From Actimicrobium sp035984655 (lineage in GTDB: Bacteria > Pseudomonadota > Gammaproteobacteria > Burkholderiales > Burkholderiaceae_D), in the NCBI RefSeq assembly GCF_035984655.1, contig NZ_JAXCHT010000002.1, forward strand, positions 124,001 through 188,000: a stretch of 64,000 nucleotides of DNA. The letters are read 5' to 3'. Numbering within the stretch: the first letter of the stretch is position 1; the number at the start of each line of letters is the position of its first letter. The notes under the pieces are model-generated. The model was not told where the DNA came from. It saw only the letters and a list, made by a program, of their open reading frames with translations, and did no database searches. This document shows positions 63,999 through 64,000 of the stretch, piece by piece. A program made the translations under genes and the position numbers.

Positions 63999-64000
63999 AA

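Overview
The window looks like a chromosomal segment of a GC-rich betaproteobacterium, most likely Burkholderiales and probably Oxalobacteraceae (the Herbaspirillum/Massilia/Herminiimonas neighbourhood). This rests on gene content and order: sixA-ppk next to pstSCAB-phoUBR, a compact bioAFD run, several long GGDEF/EAL proteins and an NRAMP-plus-porin operon. No rRNA, tRNA, CRISPR, insertion sequence or prophage was seen.

Layout. 1-2.9 kb: a hybrid sensor kinase broken by a 5-bp tandem duplication, overlapping the start of a probable response-regulator gene that leaves the window. 3.3-10.1 kb: a lytic transglycosylase, a MazG-like protein, a DUF1345 membrane protein, an AI-2E-family transporter, a small thioredoxin and the biotin genes bioA-bioF-bioD. 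10.4-15.7 kb: two convergent PAS/GAF-GGDEF-EAL proteins, then a 0.7-kb gene-poor stretch. 16.4-20.9 kb: a class C beta-lactamase, cytochrome b561 with two YceI proteins, and a YgjP-like metallopeptidase. 20.9-24.6 kb: a 1207-residue coiled-coil protein with a C-terminal membrane anchor. 25.1-28.9 kb: NRAMP-type transporter, OprB porin with an amber codon near its end, queuosine-precursor transporter and a glycine-zipper lipoprotein. 29-33.7 kb: a third GGDEF/EAL protein and an M3 peptidase. 33.8-37.7 kb: a small hypothetical gene and a translationally coupled pqiA-pqiA-pqiB-pqiC operon. 37.8-42.6 kb: a LysR regulator divergent from a hydrolase/XapX/amidohydrolase/YoaK cluster.

42.6-51.3 kb is the accessory-looking part. 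Two proteins without a recognised family (476 and 1149 residues) lie on the minus strand, each behind a sequence resembling the HrpL-dependent 'hrp box' (GGAACC-N15/16-CCACNNA) with the same 15-bp spacer. I infer that they are type III secreted effectors. Between them lie an S41-peptidase lipoprotein and a sigma-54 activator. No secretion apparatus is in the window.

51.3-64 kb is the phosphate module: DUF445, sixA, ppk, then pstS-pstC-pstA-pstB-phoU-phoB-phoR. Two good Pho boxes lie in the ppk/pstS divergent gap, one facing each way, so polyphosphate synthesis and high-affinity phosphate uptake are probably induced together by PhoB. The window ends with an AhpD-like protein, a patatin-like lipoprotein and an NlpC/P60 peptidase.
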